Assembly: GCA_964580105.1 (NCBI GenBank)
Contig: CAZOJJ010000022.1
Coordinates: 1 to 47,690, forward strand
Length of the DNA stretch: 47,690 bases
Source of the DNA: CAZOJJ01 sp964580105
GTDB taxonomy: Bacteria; Bacteroidota; Rhodothermia; Rhodothermales; Rubricoccaceae
Reading direction: 5' to 3'
Both the position numbers and the translations under genes were made by a program. Positions 15,503-23,601 of the stretch are shown one piece after another. Within the stretch, counting starts at the first letter, position 1; each line of letters starts with the position of its first letter. Under the pieces are notes generated by a model. The model was not told the origin of the DNA. It made no database searches and saw nothing but the letters and a program-made list of their open reading frames with translations.

Positions 15503-18049
15503 ATGGACGACCGCCCGTATTCCGACGCCGAGCTCGAGCGCTACTTCAGCGACCCGAGCGCCCGCCACGCGCGCCGCGCCGGCGATGCGGCCGGGGGCGA
15601 CGGCAGCCCCGCCCCGCCGCCCGCCGCCCCGCCGCCCCGCGACCGCGCCGCCCGATCCGGCGGCGACGAGGTCCAGCGCCGCGTCCGCCTCGTGTTCCGC
15701 CGGCTCCTCATCGGGCTCGGCGTCTTCGCCCTGCTCGTCGTCGGGGGGCTGCTCTGGCTCTCGCGCGACCTCCCCTCGCTGGAGCAGATCGAGAACCCGA
15801 AGAACCTCCTCGCCACCGTCGTCTACACGGCCGACGGCGAGGAGCTCGCGCGGTACTACGAGAACGAGAACCGCACCTGGGTCCCGCTCTCGGAGATCTC
15901 CGAGCACGTCACCAACGCGCTCATCGCCACCGAGGACCGCGATTTCTACGACCACTGGGGCGTCCACCTCCGGCGCACGATCCAGGCGCCGTTCCTGACG
16001 CTCACCGGACGGATGCAGGGCGGCTCGACGATCACGCAGCAGCTCGCCCGCAACCTCTATCGCGAGCAGACCGGCTTCGAGCTGGGCGACCGCTCGGTCA
16101 CGCGAAAGATCAAGGAGATCCTCACGGCCATCCGCATCGAACGGATCTACACGAAGGACGAAATTCTGGAGGCCTACCTCAACACCGTCCCGTTCCGGTA
16201 CAACGCCTTCGGCATCGAGGCGGCCTCGCGGACGTACTTCGACAAGCCCGCCGCCGAGCTGGTGCCCGAGGAGGCCGCCGTGCTCGTGGGGATGCTCGCG
16301 GCCAACACGCGCTACGACCCCCGCCGCAACCCCGAGAACTCCCAGCGCCGCCGCAACGTCGTCCTCGCCAACATGGTGCACGAGGGGTTCCTCGACGAGG
16401 CGTACTACCAGCGGGTGCGGGGCGAGCCCATCGCGCTCACGTTCAAGCCGTACTCCCACGAAGACAACCTCGCGCCGCACTTCGCCGAGGTGCTCCGCCA
16501 GTGGTTCAAGGCGTGGTGCGAGGCGCACGGCTACGACCCCTACGCCGACGGCCTCGTCATCCACACCACGCTCAACGCCGAGATGCAGCGGCTCGCCACG
16601 GAGGCCGTCCGGGAGCAGATGGACGGCCTGCAGGCCGTCGTGGACGCCGAGTGGGGTCGCCCCTCGGCCCTCGGCCTCGGCAGCATGACCGACCCGTACG
16701 TCCGCCGCATGGCGCGCGGGGACATCGAGCCGTTCGGGCTGTGGTGGTCCCGCAACACCCGCGTCGTCAACGAGTACATCCGCGGCACGGCCGACTACCG
16801 CCGCCTCACCGAGGCCGAGAACCTCGACCGCGACGAGGCCATCGAGCGGCTCCGCGCCGACGCCGACTTCATGGACTCGCTCCGCACGGCCAAGACCCGC
16901 ATCGAGGGCGGCCTCGTCGCGATGGACCCCGAGACGGGGCACATCCTCGCCTGGGTCGGCGGCCGCAACTTCATCGAGGACAAGTACGACCACGTCGGCC
17001 TCGCGCGGCGCCAGCCGGGCTCCACGTTCAAGCCCTTCGCCTACACCGCCGCCTTCGACGCCGGCTACTCCCCGCAGTACCACGTCCTCAACGTGGCGTT
17101 CTCGTGGGACGGCTGGCGCCCGCTCAACTTCGGCGGCTCCTCCGGCGGCGGCTACATCACCCTCCGCAGCGCGCTCGCCAACTCGATGAACATCCCCACG
17201 GCGCGCGTCACCCGCCTCGTCACGGCGCAGAACGTGGCCGAGATCGCGCGGGACCTCGGCATCCGCAGCCCGCTGGACCTGACGCCGGCCGACCCCGACG
17301 ACGCCGACGCCTTCCCCAACTCCATCGGCCTCGGCGTCACCGACGTCACGCTCCTGGAGATGGTCACGGCCTTCTCGACGCTCGCCAACTACGGCGTCTA
17401 CCACGGCCCGCCCGACCCCGGCAACGGGGCCTACCCCACGCCGCCGCCCTACCCGCCCCAGATGGAGCTGGCCGTCTCCCGCATCGAGGACCGCTACGGC
17501 AACGTCGTCGCCGAGTTCACGCCCTACGGGCGCGAGGTGCTCAACCCCTCCGTGGCCTACACCACCGTGGACGTGCTCAAGGACGTCGTCGCCAGCGGCA
17601 CGGCCGTGGGCCTCCGCTCCCGGTTCAACATCGGCGGCATCGAGCTCGCCGGCAAGACCGGGACGACGCAGGAGGCCGCCGACGGCTGGTTCATCGGGAT
17701 GCATCCGGACCTCGTCGTCGGGGCGTGGGTGGGGTGGAACGACCGCCGCATCACGTTCCGGTCGAGCTACTGGGGGCAGGGCGCCCACACCGGCCTCTAC
17801 CTCGTCGGCGCCTTCCTGGAGCGGCTCCAGAACCAGGCGCCCGCGCACCTCCGCCTCGATCCGGGGCGGCGGTTCGAACCGCCGCCGAACTACGAGCCGC
17901 CGAGGCGCACGGGCTACGACGGTCCTCCGCCCGACGAAGACCTCAACGAGACGGGCGACCGGCCCGTCCGCGACCTCCTCCGGCGCTGGGAGGAGCGTCG
18001 CCGCCAGCAGGAGGGCAACGGCGGCGGCCGCGGCCGCATCGGCTGGTAA
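15503..18049 (+). CDS. Class A penicillin-binding protein (PBP1A-type)
   Basis: A bifunctional peptidoglycan synthase of 848 residues with glycosyltransferase and DD-transpeptidase activity, anchored in the inner membrane. A Pro/Ala-rich cytoplasmic tail (1-70) precedes one transmembrane helix (LLIGLGVFALLVVGGLLWL). The GT51 domain follows with the catalytic glutamate 144 in EDRDFYDHWG, plus GGSTITQQLARNLY and RKIKEI. The transpeptidase domain shows STFK with nucleophile Ser507, SMN at 561 and KTGTT with Lys718. A Pro/Arg-rich tail closes the protein. An insert of about 100 residues between the GT51 and transpeptidase cores is common in Bacteroidota. It lies 22 bp after lpxH, and an interleaved inverted repeat follows it. 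Confidence 0.95.
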   Translation: MDDRPYSDAELERYFSDPSARHARRAGDAAGGDGSPAPPPAAPPPRDRAARSGGDEVQRRVRLVFRRLLIGLGVFALLVVGGLLWLSRDLPSLEQIENPKNLLATVVYTADGEELARYYENENRTWVPLSEISEHVTNALIATEDRDFYDHWGVHLRRTIQAPFLTLTGRMQGGSTITQQLARNLYREQTGFELGDRSVTRKIKEILTAIRIERIYTKDEILEAYLNTVPFRYNAFGIEAASRTYFDKPAAELVPEEAAVLVGMLAANTRYDPRRNPENSQRRRNVVLANMVHEGFLDEAYYQRVRGEPIALTFKPYSHEDNLAPHFAEVLRQWFKAWCEAHGYDPYADGLVIHTTLNAEMQRLATEAVREQMDGLQAVVDAEWGRPSALGLGSMTDPYVRRMARGDIEPFGLWWSRNTRVVNEYIRGTADYRRLTEAENLDRDEAIERLRADADFMDSLRTAKTRIEGGLVAMDPETGHILAWVGGRNFIEDKYDHVGLARRQPGSTFKPFAYTAAFDAGYSPQYHVLNVAFSWDGWRPLNFGGSSGGGYITLRSALANSMNIPTARVTRLVTAQNVAEIARDLGIRSPLDLTPADPDDADAFPNSIGLGVTDVTLLEMVTAFSTLANYGVYHGPPDPGNGAYPTPPPYPPQMELAVSRIEDRYGNVVAEFTPYGREVLNPSVAYTTVDVLKDVVASGTAVGLRSRFNIGGIELAGKTGTTQEAADGWFIGMHPDLVVGAWVGWNDRRITFRSSYWGQGAHTGLYLVGAFLERLQNQAPAHLRLDPGRRFEPPPNYEPPRRTGYDGPPPDEDLNETGDRPVRDLLRRWEERRRQQEGNGGGRGRIGW

Positions 18050-18060
18050 GTTTCAGGGCC

Positions 18061-18130
18061 TGAAGGACTGATGGAGCGAGGGTTCTCCGCCCCGCCCTCA
18101 GTCCTTCACGCCCTCAGCCCCTCGCTCCAT
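18061..18130 (+). promoter_or_regulatory. Interleaved inverted repeats with pseudoknot topology before sbcD
   Basis: Two perfect inverted repeats overlap in the order A, B, A', B'. A is 18061-18071 (TGAAGGACTGA) and A' is 18098-18108. B is 18071-18082 (ATGGAGCGAGGG) and B' is 18119-18130. The B' arm includes the first two bases of the sbcD start codon (18129-18131). In RNA this is an H-type pseudoknot, or two exclusive hairpins, one of which would hide the start codon. It may also act as the terminator for the upstream PBP gene. The pairing is seen directly; the function is inference. Confidence 0.5.
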
Positions 18131-19400
18131 GAAGCTCCTCCACTGCGCCGACATCCACCTCGGCTACGAGACGCACGGCCGCCTCGACCCCGAGACGGGG
18201 ATGAACACCCGCCTGCTCGACTTCAAGCGCTGCTTCGACGTCATGGTGGAGCGCGCGCTGGCCGAGCGCATCGACGTGTTCCTCTTCTGCGGCGACGCCT
18301 ACCGCACGGCCGACCCCACGCCGACGCAGCAGAAGCTCTTCGCCGAGGCCCTCGCCCCCATCGCGAAGGCGGGCATCCCCATCGTGATGATCGTGGGCAA
18401 CCACGACCACCCCGTCTCCTTCGGCAAGGCCTCCTCGGTGGACATCTTCGGCTACCTCGACGGTGACGTCCACGTCTTCGCCCAGCCGACGCTCTGCGCG
18501 CCGGGCTCGGACTACGGCCCCATCGAGACGCCGGCCGGGCCGCTCCAGCTCGTCGCCCTCCCGTGGCCCATCCGCTCCAAGATCCTCTCGAAGGACGAGC
18601 ACCGCCGGAAGACGCCGCACGAGATCCGCGACCTCATCGAGACGCTCTACGCCGACTTCGTCGAGGCGGCGGCCCGGAGCCTCGACCCCGCGCGGCCGGC
18701 CGTGCTGGCGGGGCACTTCTCCGTGCAGGGCGCCGAGCTGGGCGGCTCGGAGCGCTCCAGCCTGATCGCCCACGAGCCGAAGTTCACCGTCGGCCAGCTC
18801 ACACCGCCGGGCCTCGACTACGTCGCCCTCGGGCACATCCACAAGTTCCAGGACCGCAACCGCGAGGCCTACGAGCGCGGCGAGGGGCCGCCCGTCGTCT
18901 ACGCGTCGTCCATCGAGCGCATTTCGTTCAAGGAGCACGACGCCGACAAGGGGTTCGTCCTCGTAGACATCGAGGCGGGCGAGGGCGGCAAGCGGACAAC
19001 CTACACGTTCGTCCCCACGCCCGCGCGCCGCTTCCTCCCCATCCAGGTGGACGCCCGCGGCAGCGACGACCCCACGGCCGCGATCCTCGCCGAGATCCGT
19101 ACGTACGACCTCGACGGCGCCGTCGTCCGCGTCCGCTACCACGTCGACGAGGCGCAGCTCGCCCTCGTGGACACGGCCGCCCTCCGCGACGCCCTCGCCG
19201 GGGCCGAGACGGTCGCGGCGGTGGAGCGGCAGGTGGATCCCGTCGCGCGTCAGCAGCGGACGGTCGTTCGCCGCGAGACCTCGCTCCAGGAAGCGATGGC
19301 CCGCTACGTGGACCAGCACGACAACCTCGCGGCCATCAAGGACGACCTCGTGGCCGCCGCGCTGGAGATCGAGCACGAGGTGGACGCCGAGCGGACGTGA
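18129..19400 (+). CDS. sbcD: DNA repair exonuclease SbcD-type metallophosphoesterase
   Basis: A Mre11/SbcD-family nuclease of 423 residues acting on DNA ends and hairpins in the cytoplasm. Metal-binding blocks are all present: CADIHLGYETHG, CGDAYRT, VGNHDHP, GHFSVQGAELGG and LGHIHKFQDRN. The C-terminal third (TPARRFLPIQVDARG onward) fits the capping domain, and the last helices would bind SbcC. Normally sbcC, the ATPase partner, follows directly. Here the next gene is ispE on the opposite strand, so SbcC must be elsewhere. The ATG at 18129 is embedded in an inverted repeat. GDAY in place of the usual GDLFD is slightly unusual. The family call is good; identity as the SbcC partner is less certain. 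Confidence 0.8.
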   Translation: MKLLHCADIHLGYETHGRLDPETGMNTRLLDFKRCFDVMVERALAERIDVFLFCGDAYRTADPTPTQQKLFAEALAPIAKAGIPIVMIVGNHDHPVSFGKASSVDIFGYLDGDVHVFAQPTLCAPGSDYGPIETPAGPLQLVALPWPIRSKILSKDEHRRKTPHEIRDLIETLYADFVEAAARSLDPARPAVLAGHFSVQGAELGGSERSSLIAHEPKFTVGQLTPPGLDYVALGHIHKFQDRNREAYERGEGPPVVYASSIERISFKEHDADKGFVLVDIEAGEGGKRTTYTFVPTPARRFLPIQVDARGSDDPTAAILAEIRTYDLDGAVVRVRYHVDEAQLALVDTAALRDALAGAETVAAVERQVDPVARQQRTVVRRETSLQEAMARYVDQHDNLAAIKDDLVAAALEIEHEVDAERT

Positions 19401-19403
19401 GAT

Positions 19404-19445
19404 GAGGGAAGGGCGCCGGATAGATCGGTCGCCCTTCGTCCCTCA
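19404..19445. terminator. Convergent terminator-like hairpin between sbcD and ispE
   Basis: GAGGGAAGGGCG (19404-19415) pairs with 19430-19444 with one 3-nt bulge. The hairpin fills the 42 bp between the two facing stop codons. There is no long T tract. The right arm is part of a heptad run (CCCTTCG, TCCCTCA, GCCTTCG, TCCTTCG at 19432-19459) that extends into the last codons of ispE. Confidence 0.5.
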
Positions 19446-20279
19446 GCCTTCGTCCTTCGCTTCCAGCCAGACGCGGTGGCCCTCGGTGCGGAGCCGTTCC
19501 GCGGCCTCCCGCGCCTCGGCGTCGTCCTCGAAGGCGCCGAACACGGCGGCACCCGAGCCGGAGAGCGCCGCGTAGCCCGCGCCCGACCGGAGCAGCAAGG
19601 CTTTCGCTTCCGCGATGGCCGGATACCGGGCGAGGACGGGTGCCTCGAAGTCGTTTGCCAGCTCGGCCCGCCAGCGCGCCAGGTCGTTCGAGGCGACGAC
19701 CGCCGCCGGGTCGGGCCGCGCGTCGTCGTTCGGCGTGACGAACCGGTACGCCTCCGCGGTCGCCACGTGAACCGGCGGCACGGCGACGACGAGGGCAAAC
19801 GGGCATCGGTACGGGAGCGGCGTCAGGACCTCCCCCCGCCCGGTGGCGAGGGCCGGGCCGCCCAGCAGGAAGAACGGCACGTCCGAGCCGAGGCCGGCGG
19901 CGAGGCCGTGGAGGACGGCCTCGGGTACGTCGAGCGCCCAGAGGTCGGCGAGGAGGCGCAGGGCGTGGGCGGCGTCGGAGGAGCCGCTGCCTAACCCGGC
20001 TCCGTAGGGCACGCGCTTGTCGAGGTGCAGCCGCCCGGTGGGCGCCACGCCGGCCCACTCGGCCAGCGCCCGCGCGGCACGAACGACGAGGTTGCCGTCG
20101 CCGGTCGGCAGCGCGGGGTCCGAGGTCGTCAGCGTGAGCGTGTCGGACGGCGTCGCCGAGAGGCGGTCGGCCCAGCGGAGGGGCAGCATCACCGTCTCCA
20201 GGTCGTGGTAGCCGTCGGGGCGGCGGCGGCGCACGTGAAGGCCGAGGTTGACCTTGGCGGGAGCGGAGCGAGTCGGCAC
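19443..20279 (-). CDS. ispE: 4-diphosphocytidyl-2-C-methyl-D-erythritol kinase
   Basis: IspE phosphorylates CDP-methylerythritol at the 2-hydroxyl with ATP, the fourth step of the MEP isoprenoid pathway. It is a GHMP kinase of 278 residues. The opening APAKVNLGLHV with GYHDLETVMLPL and the ATP loop VPYGAGLGSGSSDAA are diagnostic. GSDVPFFLLGGPAL and SGSGAAVFGAF follow in the correct order. The start at 20279 (MPTRSAPAKVNLG) is normal. Its final codons lie in a heptad tandem repeat. It is divergent from the polysaccharide locus, with a 165-bp spacer that carries a Bacteroidota-type promoter for the other side. Confidence 0.96.
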   Translation of the reverse strand: MPTRSAPAKVNLGLHVRRRRPDGYHDLETVMLPLRWADRLSATPSDTLTLTTSDPALPTGDGNLVVRAARALAEWAGVAPTGRLHLDKRVPYGAGLGSGSSDAAHALRLLADLWALDVPEAVLHGLAAGLGSDVPFFLLGGPALATGRGEVLTPLPYRCPFALVVAVPPVHVATAEAYRFVTPNDDARPDPAAVVASNDLARWRAELANDFEAPVLARYPAIAEAKALLLRSGAGYAALSGSGAAVFGAFEDDAEAREAAERLRTEGHRVWLEAKDEG

Positions 20280-20385
20280 GGCGTGGACAGACGAAGGCGG
20301 GGGCTCGGTGCGTTATGCGGCCCCTCGGACCGGGAAGGGCCGTTGGAATTGCCCGCGAAAGGCGGGAGGCGCACGCCGTCGCAGC

Positions 20386-20415
20386 TTTGCGCCCCTTCCC
20401 CGGGACCGTACCTTG
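20386..20415 (+). promoter_or_regulatory. Bacteroidota-type promoter of the polysaccharide locus
   Basis: TTTG (20386-20389), a 19-nt spacer and TACCTTG (20409-20415) match the Bacteroidota consensus TTTG, 17-23 nt, TAnnTTTG. The start codon of the SLBB export gene follows 29 nt later at 20445. Confidence 0.5.
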
Positions 20416-20444
20416 CCCCGCTAATTTCACGCCCCACGGACCGG

Positions 20445-22310
20445 ATGTCCAATTCCCTGCGCGCCTGCGCCCGACTGCTCGCCCTCCTCGTCGCCGTCGT
20501 ACCGCTCCTCGCGACCGAGGGCACGGCGCAGATCTTCCAGGAGGACAGCGGCTCGCTCTCGGGCCTGCTCCAGGGGCGCGCCCTCCCCTCGGCGTTCAAC
20601 GGCGAGACGGTCCCGCTCGAAGGGCCCCTCGACCCAGACACGTACCTCGTCGGCCCGGGCGACGTCTTCGCCCTCACCGTAGGCGGCCAGTACCCCCTCA
20701 CCCTCCGCGCCCCGGTGTCGGCGGACGGGCGGCTGATCGTGCCCGATCTCGGCAGCTTCGAGGCGGCCGACCGGCCGCTGGCCGCCGTGCTGGCCGACCT
20801 CCGCGCCGCGCTCCGCCGCGTCTACCGCAACGTGGAGACGGACGCCGCGCTGGCCGAGCCGCGCCAGTTCTACGTCCACGTCTCGGGCGCCGTCATCGAG
20901 CCCGGCCGGCACGTCGTGATGCCCATCGCCCGCGTGGAGGACGCCCTCACGGCGGCGATGGGCGGGGTCCCGCCGCAGCGCGTCCTCGGCCTTCCGCCGA
21001 CGCGCCAGGCGATGACCCTCCGCGCCATGCAGGCGCTCAACCCCGCCTCGTTCGAGCCCAACCGGGTGCAGCCCGTCGAGGGGCTCGTGGCCGAGGCCCG
21101 CTACCGCCCCTCGTTCCGGAACGTCCTCGTCACCCGCCGCGACGGCACCACCGAGCGGGTCGACCTCCTGCGCTACTACGCCACCGGCGACACGGCCGCG
21201 AACCCGTACCTCCGCGACGGGGACACCCTCTTCCTCCCGTTCTTCGACCCCTCCAAGGAGAGCGTGGGCGTGGACGGCGCGGTTCCCGAGCCCGGTGTGT
21301 ACGACTACCGCCCGGACGACACCGCGCTCGCGGTGCTGCTGATCGCGCTCGGCCCGGAAGCCCGGACGCACGAAGGCATGGTGCGCCTCGTCCGCGCGGC
21401 GGGCACGGCGAGCGACCGCACCGTCCTCCTCGCGCCGTCGGAGTGGGCCACCACCCCGCTCGAACCGGGTGACCGCCTCTTCGTCCTCCCCGAGGCGGAC
21501 GCACGGGGCATCGCCTCGGTGGCCGGCGCCGTCGCGTACCCGGGCCGGTACCCCATCCGGCCGGGCCAGACCACCCTCCGTGAGCTGGTGGACCTCGCGG
21601 GCGGCCTCGCCGACGACGCCCTCCTGCGGGGGGCCTACCTGGAGCGGGCGTCCAGCGGCGACGTCGACCGGGAAGGCTTCGACGTGAACCGGCTGGCGGC
21701 CAACCCGATGCTCAACCTCGACGTACGGGAGGCCGCCCTGAGCGCAAGCCTCTACGAGTACGCCCGCCGCTCCGGGCTCAACTTCTCCGGCCGCCTCTAC
21801 CTCACCCGCGAGCTCCTCAACGCGCGCCGCGTCTCGGCCGATGTGGCCGCCGTGCTCCAGGGGGACGCGCCCGACATCACGCTCCGCGACGGCGACCGCC
21901 TCGTGATCCCCGCCGACGTGGGCGCCGTGGCCGTCCTGGGGCAGGTCACGCGGCCGGGCTACGTGCCATTCGCGCCCGGCCGCACGGCGGAGTCCTACAT
22001 CGCCGCCGCCGGCGGCCGCACCACCGGCGCCACCGATGCCTACGTCGTCGACGCCGCCACGGGCGCCTTCATCCCGGCCGCCGAGGCCCCTCCGCTCCGC
22101 CCGGGCGACCTCGTCTTCGTGGATCGCATCCCGACGGGGGACGACCGCATCTCGCAGCAGGTCATCGCGCAGGAGCGGTCGGTGGAGATCGCCGAGCGCC
22201 GCGAGGACGCCGACCGCCGATTCCGCACCCTCTCGGCCGTGCTCTCGGCCGTCACCACCACGGCCACCGTCGTCACGGTGATCCTCGCCCTCACCAACCA
22301 GGGCGAATAG
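20445..22310 (+). CDS. SLBB-domain polysaccharide export protein (Wza-like)
   Basis: A predicted outer-membrane polysaccharide exporter of 621 residues. A signal peptide (LLALLVAVVPLLATEGTAQ) is followed by the Poly_export domain (DTYLVGPGDVFALTVGGQYPL, VSADGRLIVPDLGSF). Several SLBB-type repeats come next, recognisable by VDGAVPEPGVYDYRP, VAGAVAYPGRYPIRPGQTTL and VLGQVTRPGYVPFAPG. The C-terminus has one hydrophobic helix (VTTTATVVTVILALTN) that may span a membrane as in Wza. The chosen ATG at 20445 gives a proper signal peptide; the frame upstream is open but runs through the promoter. No lipobox is seen. First gene of the export locus, 45 bp before the Wzz-like gene. Confidence 0.88.
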   Translation: MSNSLRACARLLALLVAVVPLLATEGTAQIFQEDSGSLSGLLQGRALPSAFNGETVPLEGPLDPDTYLVGPGDVFALTVGGQYPLTLRAPVSADGRLIVPDLGSFEAADRPLAAVLADLRAALRRVYRNVETDAALAEPRQFYVHVSGAVIEPGRHVVMPIARVEDALTAAMGGVPPQRVLGLPPTRQAMTLRAMQALNPASFEPNRVQPVEGLVAEARYRPSFRNVLVTRRDGTTERVDLLRYYATGDTAANPYLRDGDTLFLPFFDPSKESVGVDGAVPEPGVYDYRPDDTALAVLLIALGPEARTHEGMVRLVRAAGTASDRTVLLAPSEWATTPLEPGDRLFVLPEADARGIASVAGAVAYPGRYPIRPGQTTLRELVDLAGGLADDALLRGAYLERASSGDVDREGFDVNRLAANPMLNLDVREAALSASLYEYARRSGLNFSGRLYLTRELLNARRVSADVAAVLQGDAPDITLRDGDRLVIPADVGAVAVLGQVTRPGYVPFAPGRTAESYIAAAGGRTTGATDAYVVDAATGAFIPAAEAPPLRPGDLVFVDRIPTGDDRISQQVIAQERSVEIAERREDADRRFRTLSAVLSAVTTTATVVTVILALTNQGE

Positions 22311-22355
22311 GCGCACCGCTACGCCGTACCTTTTCCGAGACCTCCCCCTATACCG

Positions 22356-23585
22356 ATGGCCGTTCAGCCGACCTACGAGATCGAAGAGCGTCCGGCCGGC
22401 GACGGCGCCGGGGTCTATCCCGGCGAGTTCACGCCGGAGGAGCGCGAGCGCGGGCGGAACGCGTTCTGGTGGACGCTGGCCGTCCTGTACCGCCGCCGCT
22501 ACGCCCTGCTCGCCGTGGCGTTCGTGACGGGCGTCGCCTCGGTCGTGCTCAGCCTGATGCTGCCGCTCTGGTACCGCGCCGAGACGCGCGTGCTGCTGCC
22601 GCAGTCCGGCGGCTCCTCCATGCTCAGCATGCTCGAGAGCGCCGTGCCCGGAGCGGGCGCGCTGATCGGCGGCAAGGGCGGGGACTACACCCGCTTCCTC
22701 TCGATCCTGACCAGCCGCACGCTCCTCGACCGGACCGTCGAGGCGTTCGACCTGGAGACGGTCTACGAAACGCGGGACCACGTTGACCCGCGCGCCGCCG
22801 CCATCCAGGCGCTCCTGGGCAACACCGAGTTCGAGGTCGCCCTCGACTACGACTACCTCTCCGTCGCCGTCTTCGACCGGGACCCGGCGCGCGCGGCGGC
22901 GATGGCCAACTTCATGGTGGAGGAGCTCAACCGGGAGCACATCCGGCTCACGAGCGCCCACGCCCGGCAGAACCGCGTCTTCATCGGGCAGCGGCTCGAC
23001 GAGGCACAGACCGCACTCGATTCCGCGCAGGCCGCGCTCCAGGCGTTCCAGGAGGTCCACGGCATCCTCGACGTGGAGCGCCAGGGCGGCGCGTTCTTCG
23101 AGGTGCTCGCCCAGGCCCGCGCCGACGTGGCCCGCCTCGAGATCCAGTACGGCACGCTCCGCCGCCAGTACGGCGAGGACAACCCGCAGACGCAGGCCGC
23201 CCGCGACGCCCTCACAGCGGCCCGCGCCACCGTCCGCGACGCACTCAGCGGCAACGACGCCCTCATGCCGGTGCCGCTCCGGGACCTCCCGGGCGTGAGC
23301 CGCCAGTACGCCGAGCACTACCAGGAGGTCGTGACCCAGGCCAAAATCGTCGAGTTCATCCTCCCGCTCTACGAGCAGGCCCGGTTCGACGAGGAGCGCG
23401 AGGCGGTGGCGGTGCAGGTGCTCGACGAGGCCGTCCCGCCCAAACGCAAGGCGAAGCCCAAACGCGCCCTCGTGGTCCTGGGCCTGACGTTCTCGGTGCT
23501 CGTGCTGGTCACGTTCTTCTTCCTCGCTCGCGCGTGGTGGCGGGAGCACGCGGCGGAGGTCGCGCAGCGCCTTCGCTCGGCCTGA
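22356..23585 (+). CDS. Wzz/GumC-family polysaccharide chain-length protein
   Basis: An inner-membrane co-polymerase of 409 residues that sets polymer length or links synthesis to export. A cytoplasmic tail is followed by transmembrane helix one (YALLAVAFVTGVASVVLSLML). A periplasmic part follows with the Wzz beta fold (YRAETRVLLPQSGG) and a long coiled coil (RLDEAQTALDSAQAALQAFQ and on). The VPPKRKAKPKRALVVLG motif precedes helix two near the end, as in the Wzz superfamily. No C-terminal tyrosine-kinase domain is attached, so any kinase is separate. TACCTTTT (22327-22334) just upstream could be a weak extra promoter. The gene sits between the exporter and the polymerase. Confidence 0.88.
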   Translation: MAVQPTYEIEERPAGDGAGVYPGEFTPEERERGRNAFWWTLAVLYRRRYALLAVAFVTGVASVVLSLMLPLWYRAETRVLLPQSGGSSMLSMLESAVPGAGALIGGKGGDYTRFLSILTSRTLLDRTVEAFDLETVYETRDHVDPRAAAIQALLGNTEFEVALDYDYLSVAVFDRDPARAAAMANFMVEELNREHIRLTSAHARQNRVFIGQRLDEAQTALDSAQAALQAFQEVHGILDVERQGGAFFEVLAQARADVARLEIQYGTLRRQYGEDNPQTQAARDALTAARATVRDALSGNDALMPVPLRDLPGVSRQYAEHYQEVVTQAKIVEFILPLYEQARFDEEREAVAVQVLDEAVPPKRKAKPKRALVVLGLTFSVLVLVTFFFLARAWWREHAAEVAQRLRSA

Positions 23586-23601
23586 GCCCGGCCGCCCCGC
23601 C

